From Solirubrobacteraceae bacterium (GTDB lineage: Bacteria > Actinomycetota > Thermoleophilia > Solirubrobacterales > Solirubrobacteraceae), in contig JASHQV010000052.1 of the NCBI GenBank assembly GCA_030038955.1, positions 1-8,498 of the forward strand: DNA of 8,498 nucleotides, written 5' to 3'. The translations under genes and the position numbers were made by a program. A model generated the notes under the pieces. The model was not told where the DNA came from. It searched no databases and worked only from the letters and a program-made list of their open reading frames with translations. Below are positions 5,043 through 8,498 of the stretch, piece after piece (position 1 is the first letter of the stretch; every line of letters starts with the position of its first letter).

Positions 5043-7178
5043 TCAGACCCGCGCCAACCCATGCAGGTCAGCGGCAGTCAGGACGACCTTCTCGCGAGTG
5101 AACGGAAGGGGCGTCGCCGGGTCTTCGGAGTCGATCTCTCGCGCGAGGCGGTGGCCGTCGAAGATGCAGTCAGCGATCAACCGTGGCTCGACACAGTCGC
5201 CGATCCGGTACAGCCCCGAGATCTCCTCGTGCTCGAGACGGTCGGGGGTGTCGCGCAGCTCATGGTAGAGCTCGTCGTTCGAGTGGCGCTGCGTGATCAG
5301 AACGACGCTGTCGGCATCCCACGTCACCGTCGGTCCGGTGATCGAGAACTCGTGGCCGCTGACGCGGCCCGGCTCGATCGCGGTCAGCACGTGATCTGTG
5401 ATCACGTCGACCCGGAGCCCGTGAAGCACACGGCTCACGTGCGGCAGCTCGGCCGTGAAGGCCAGATAGGGCGCCGCGTTCGCGTTCGGCGTGACGAGCG
5501 TGACGCGCTTGCCCTCGTCCGCGAACCGCTCGGCCAGCGCCGAGCCCAGGTAGTACCCCTCGCAGTCGTAGATCACGATGCTGTCGCCCGGCGCCGGCTT
5601 GCCCTCGAGCATCACCTGCTCGGGGGTCAGGCAGTGCGGCAGGCTCGCGTCCGCACCGTCGATGCCCTCGCGCGTGAACCCGTTCATCCCGTCCGTCGCC
5701 CAGGCCGAGCCGGTCGCGATCACCACCAGCTCCGCGCCGTACTCGGCGACCCCATCGGCGTCGAGCCGCGTGCGCGGGATGAACTCGAGGTTCTTCAGCT
5801 TCTCGATCTGGATCTTCCGGTAGTTGACGACCCGGGCCCACTCGCCGAGCCCAGGCAGACGCGGCACCCAGCGCATGATCCCGCCGAGCTCCTCGCCGGC
5901 GTCGACGAGGTGGACGCGGCGCATGCCGCGCTTAGCGAGCACGATCGCGCATTCCATCCCGGCCGGCCCCGCGCCGACCACGAGCACGTCGTTGTCGGCG
6001 TTGCTCGCCCGCGTGAACCGCTCGGGATGCCAACCTCGGCGGTACTCCTCGCCCGCGGTCGGGTTCTGCGTGCAGACGAGCCGAAGTCCGCCGATCCTGA
6101 ACCGCGACAGGCATATGTTGCACCCGATGCACTCGCGGATCTCGTCGAGCCGCCCCTGCTCGATCTTGCTCGGCAGGAACGGATCGGCGATCGAAGGACG
6201 CGCCGCGCCGATGATGTCCAGCTGCCCCGAGCGGATCGCCTCGACCATCACGTCGGGGTCGGTGAACCGGCCGACGCCGACGATCGGCTTGCTCGTGTGT
6301 GGGCGGACCTGCTCAATCCATGGCTTCTGGTAGTTCTGGGGGCGGACTCGGGAGGAGGCCGCAGAGTCGGTCGTGTCGAGCAACGAGGGTGGGCCGACCT
6401 GAACGTCCCACAGGTCGACCAGATGGTCGACGTGCTCGACGAACCGGATCCCGTCCTCGCCGACCCTTATGCCGAGACCGTCCTCGGAGAGCGTGTCGAC
6501 GGAGAACCGGCAGCCGACCGCGCAGTCCTCCCCGACCGCCTCGCGGATGCGTTCGAGTACCTCACGGGCGAACCGCGCGCGGTTCTCGAACGAGCCGCCG
6601 TATTCGTCGGTGCGGCGGTTGAAGTACGGCATCAGGAAGTGGTGCGTGATCGGAATCGACTCCGCCATGTAAACGAGCACCAGGTCGAACCCGGCGTCCC
6701 GCGCTCTCTTGGCGGCCGCGACGTAGTGGCCCTGAAGCTCGTGGATGTCGTGACGGTCCATCTCGTAGCACGAGCGCATCGGGAACCTAGCGCTTGGGAT
6801 CTGCGACACGCCTCGCGCAGGCAGGCGTGCCTCGTACCCCGTGTGATTCGGCCCGCCGAAGTGCAGCTCGATCCCCGCGAGTGAGCCGTGATCGTGGGCC
6901 CGCTCGCACATCAGGCTCAGGTTCTGGACATCGTTGGCGTCCCAGATCCGCGCCTGGATTGACGGCGTATCGTCGCTCTCGGGGTGGATCGAGCAATACT
7001 CGGTGTTAACGACTGCCCAGCCTCCCTCTGCCTTCATCCCCCGGAACTCCGCCTGCGTGCCTGCATAGTCACTCCCAAAGCCCGAGCAGTGCGGCGTCTG
7101 GTAGAAGCGGTTGCGCATCACCTTCGGTCCGATGCGGACCGGCTCGAACAGGACGTCGTACTTGGGGTGGCGCGGCAT
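5043..7178 (-). CDS. Trimethylamine dehydrogenase-family iron-sulfur flavoprotein
   Basis: A 711-residue enzyme, close to trimethylamine (729) and dimethylamine (708) dehydrogenases, which oxidatively N-demethylate amines and pass electrons to ETF. The N-terminal TIM barrel (1-~370) has NRFYQTPHC; C31 matches the cysteine that forms 6-S-cysteinyl-FMN. NTEYCSI follows, with Y61 matching the TMADH cation-pi tyrosine. C350, C353, C356 and C369 fit the 4Fe-4S site. TAGEEYRRGWHPERF precedes the ADP-binding domain, with VGAGPAG at 401-407 and a second nucleotide-like domain at ~531-680 ending in GDCVEPRLIAD. Differences from TMADH, by recalled alignment, are E173 for His172, Leu near 266-267 for Trp264, F360 for Trp355, and R448 for the ETF-contact Tyr442. 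The aromatic substrate cage is therefore mostly gone, so the substrate is probably not trimethylamine. Histamine dehydrogenase and related uncharacterised enzymes share the fold. The ATG start matches the family N-terminus; no strong Shine-Dalgarno is seen. There is a 63-bp gap from the cupin gene. Confidence 0.93.
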   Translation of the reverse strand: MPRHPKYDVLFEPVRIGPKVMRNRFYQTPHCSGFGSDYAGTQAEFRGMKAEGGWAVVNTEYCSIHPESDDTPSIQARIWDANDVQNLSLMCERAHDHGSLAGIELHFGGPNHTGYEARLPARGVSQIPSARFPMRSCYEMDRHDIHELQGHYVAAAKRARDAGFDLVLVYMAESIPITHHFLMPYFNRRTDEYGGSFENRARFAREVLERIREAVGEDCAVGCRFSVDTLSEDGLGIRVGEDGIRFVEHVDHLVDLWDVQVGPPSLLDTTDSAASSRVRPQNYQKPWIEQVRPHTSKPIVGVGRFTDPDVMVEAIRSGQLDIIGAARPSIADPFLPSKIEQGRLDEIRECIGCNICLSRFRIGGLRLVCTQNPTAGEEYRRGWHPERFTRASNADNDVLVVGAGPAGMECAIVLAKRGMRRVHLVDAGEELGGIMRWVPRLPGLGEWARVVNYRKIQIEKLKNLEFIPRTRLDADGVAEYGAELVVIATGSAWATDGMNGFTREGIDGADASLPHCLTPEQVMLEGKPAPGDSIVIYDCEGYYLGSALAERFADEGKRVTLVTPNANAAPYLAFTAELPHVSRVLHGLRVDVITDHVLTAIEPGRVSGHEFSITGPTVTWDADSVVLITQRHSNDELYHELRDTPDRLEHEEISGLYRIGDCVEPRLIADCIFDGHRLAREIDSEDPATPLPFTREKVVLTAADLHGLARV

Positions 7179-7241
7179 GCGTGAACAACTCGAAGCGTCG
7201 GCTCTAGCTCGCCCTCACCGACCTGCAGCGACCACTGGGCC

Positions 7242-8030
7242 TCACGCTCGTGCCGCCGCGTCCCGGAAGTCCGCGGGGACGCCAGCCTGCACTAGCAGCG
7301 CCTTGTAGCCATTGGGTGAGCGCCACCGCTCGCTGGCGTGGCCAAAGACGATGAAGCAGTCGCCGGCGGCAAACTTCTCGCTGTAGCCGTCGTCGCGAAG
7401 CACGACGTCGCCCCTGATCAGCTGGACGAACACGTCGCGGTCGTCACGAAAGCTGCTGGACCAGTCGCCGGCGTCGTCCTCGACCACTCGCACGAGGAGG
7501 TCGCCGCCGTGGACGTGCGCGCTCCGCGGCTCCGCTGCATGCGACGCACCGGCCTCCGGCGAGACACCGCGAGGATCGACCGCAAGGAAAGTCGTGCGGC
7601 GCTCCGGATCGACGATCCCGTCCTGAAATGTCCGCGTGTAGGGGCGCAGCCAGTCACGCGAACAGACGGCGACCTCGCGATAGAGGCCTTCGTTGGCCCA
7701 CGATCCCTGCCAGCCCTTGGGAATCAGGACGCGCTCGCCCTGATCGAACGTCCGCATCTCGCTGCGCCGCGAGTCGGTCAGCGTCAGCGTCCCCGCAACC
7801 ACGTACACGAGCTCATCGCCTGGGAAGAAAGTCGCGATGTTCTCGCCTCCGGTGAACTCGTACAGCGCGACCCAGATCTCGCCTGCGAACACGACAAGCA
7901 TCTTCTGGCCCGGCTCGTGCGGCGTCTTGCTGACCATGTATCCGTCCGACAGCACGCCTTCGCCGTATGGCTCGAGCGCCTCGCCCGACATCTGCTCGTC
8001 CGTCAGCCTGACCCAGCTCGACCCGTTCAT
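7242..8030 (-). CDS. Bicupin-domain protein
   Basis: A 262-residue protein with two cupin beta-barrels. The first (~55-125) has PGDELVYVVAGTLTLTD at 70-86 and DQGERVLIPKGWQGSW at 96-111. The spacing matches cupin motifs 1 and 2, but the usual metal-binding His-x-His and the motif-2 His are missing, as in DUF861/Cupin_3-like proteins. The second (~170-250) has DVFVQLIRGDVVL and AGDCFIVFGHASERW, with H172, H174 and H231 as possible ligands. No signal peptide is seen, so it is cytosolic. Its ATG overlaps the stop of the upstream ABC ATPase by 4 bp (ATGA, 8027-8030), which implies translational coupling. The location suggests a role with the transported substrate, either as an enzyme (isomerase or hydrolase type) or as a binding protein. 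The sequence does not say which. Confidence 0.85.
   Translation of the reverse strand: MNGSSWVRLTDEQMSGEALEPYGEGVLSDGYMVSKTPHEPGQKMLVVFAGEIWVALYEFTGGENIATFFPGDELVYVVAGTLTLTDSRRSEMRTFDQGERVLIPKGWQGSWANEGLYREVAVCSRDWLRPYTRTFQDGIVDPERRTTFLAVDPRGVSPEAGASHAAEPRSAHVHGGDLLVRVVEDDAGDWSSSFRDDRDVFVQLIRGDVVLRDDGYSEKFAAGDCFIVFGHASERWRSPNGYKALLVQAGVPADFRDAAARA
8027..8030 (-). other. ATGA stop/start overlap coupling the ABC ATPase and cupin genes
   Basis: On the - strand the bases atga hold both the cupin ATG (8030-8028) and the ATPase stop tga (8029-8027). This arrangement usually reflects translational reinitiation and supports a single transcript. Confidence 0.85.
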
Positions 8031-8498
8031 GCGTCGCTCGAGTGCACGAGCTCGGCCTCGTAGTCGAGCGTCGGGGTGTCGTCGACCAGGGCCTTCGTAT
8101 AGGAATCGGCGGGCGCTTCGAGCACGCGTGCGGTCGGCCCCGACTCGACGATCGTGCCCGCGTTCAGCACCAGCACGCGGTCGGCGATGCTGCGAACGAG
8201 CGCGAGGTTGTGTGTGACGAACAGCATCGCCAGATCGCCCTCGGCACGCAGGTCGGCGAGCAGGCCGATGATCGACGCCTGGACCGATACATCGAGCGCC
8301 GAGGTGATCTCGTCGCAGATCAGCACCTGCGGCTCGCAGACAAGCGCCCGCGCGATCGCGGCGCGTTGGCGCTCGCCGCCCGACAACTGGTCGGGATAGC
8401 GCCCGCCGAGGTGCGAGCTGAGCGACACCTGCTCGAGCGCGGACTTGACGCGGGCCTGGCGGTCGCGGCCACCGAGCGAGAAGAATTGGGCCAGCGGG
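8027..8498 (-). CDS. Peptide-type ABC transporter ATP-binding subunit, C-terminal part (5' end outside window)
   Basis: The visible ~156 residues are the C-terminal half of an ABC ATPase; the Walker A motif lies beyond the window edge. Present are YPDQLSGGERQRAAIARAL (signature, fragment residues 34-52), VLICDEITSALDVSVQ (Walker B with catalytic Glu, and D-loop) and LFVTHNL (H-loop His). These are followed by the regulatory tail DRVLVLNAGTIVESGPTARVLEAPADSYTKALVDDTP. The Q-A-S-I-I-x-L-L-x-D-L pattern and the YTKAL tail are typical of Opp/Dpp-type peptide, opine and nickel importers. It energises uptake from the cytoplasmic face of the membrane. The frame continues to the window edge, so the internal GTG at 8428 is not the start. 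It overlaps the cupin gene by 4 bp, and the permeases and binding protein are presumably upstream. Confidence 0.93.
   Translation of the reverse strand, partial: PLAQFFSLGGRDRQARVKSALEQVSLSSHLGGRYPDQLSGGERQRAAIARALVCEPQVLICDEITSALDVSVQASIIGLLADLRAEGDLAMLFVTHNLALVRSIADRVLVLNAGTIVESGPTARVLEAPADSYTKALVDDTPTLDYEAELVHSSDA

Noticed and set aside
7179..7241. Separate promoter or terminator between the cupin and amine dehydrogenase genes
   Set aside because: Only a 5-bp inverted match (gtcgg/ccgac) and no -10-like element on the - strand; read as an operon gap.
8027..8428. Complete small ATPase starting at GTG 8428
   Set aside because: The frame continues upstream with family-like sequence to the window edge, and Walker A is absent, so this is the tail of a longer gene.

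Overview
The window is GC-rich (roughly 70% by eye) with strong G/C third positions. It looks like chromosomal DNA of a high-GC actinomycetote. The gene mix is a DnaE2 mutasome polymerase, an F420/LLM-type flavin oxidoreductase, an actinobacterial-style ydaO-yuaA (c-di-AMP) riboswitch, and a signal anchor of the 'PDRVALWAVLLG...SSHA' type. By inference this suggests Thermoleophilia/Solirubrobacterales; no rRNA or tRNA is present to confirm it.

Layout. The left half is read on + and the right half on -, and the two converge near 4.0-4.15 kb. (1) 3-1988, +: C-terminal ~660 residues of error-prone DNA polymerase DnaE2, its 5' end outside the window, with an unusual repetitive linker. (2) 1985-2219: gene-free, packed with short repeats and two mutually exclusive 13-bp stems. 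(3) 2220-2744, +: small membrane-anchored class I cytochrome c. (4) 2767-2883: 35-bp imperfect tandem repeats. (5) ~2916-3092: candidate promoter followed by a c-di-AMP riboswitch. (6) 3110-3997, +: a TTG-started, low-complexity 295-residue protein with 13-residue repeats and its only membrane segment near the C-terminus. (7) 3998-4146: short convergent spacer with an 18-bp duplication.

(8) 8498 to 4147, -: a compact gene row, in transcription order: the C-terminal part of a peptide-type ABC transporter ATPase (5' end outside the window), a bicupin protein joined to it by an ATGA overlap, a 711-residue flavin/iron-sulfur enzyme of the trimethylamine dehydrogenase family, and a luciferase-like (LLM) oxidoreductase 8 bp downstream. 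This reads as an uptake-and-oxidation operon for a small, probably amine-containing, substrate. The dehydrogenase keeps the flavin-linking Cys and the 4Fe-4S cysteines but has lost several residues that make trimethylamine dehydrogenase specific for its substrate, so the substrate is probably different.

The most unusual parts are the riboswitch-controlled protein, which has an export/anchor signal but almost nothing after it; the altered amine dehydrogenase; and the concentration of unrelated tandem repeats between 1.2 and 4.1 kb, which stops where the catabolic operon begins.
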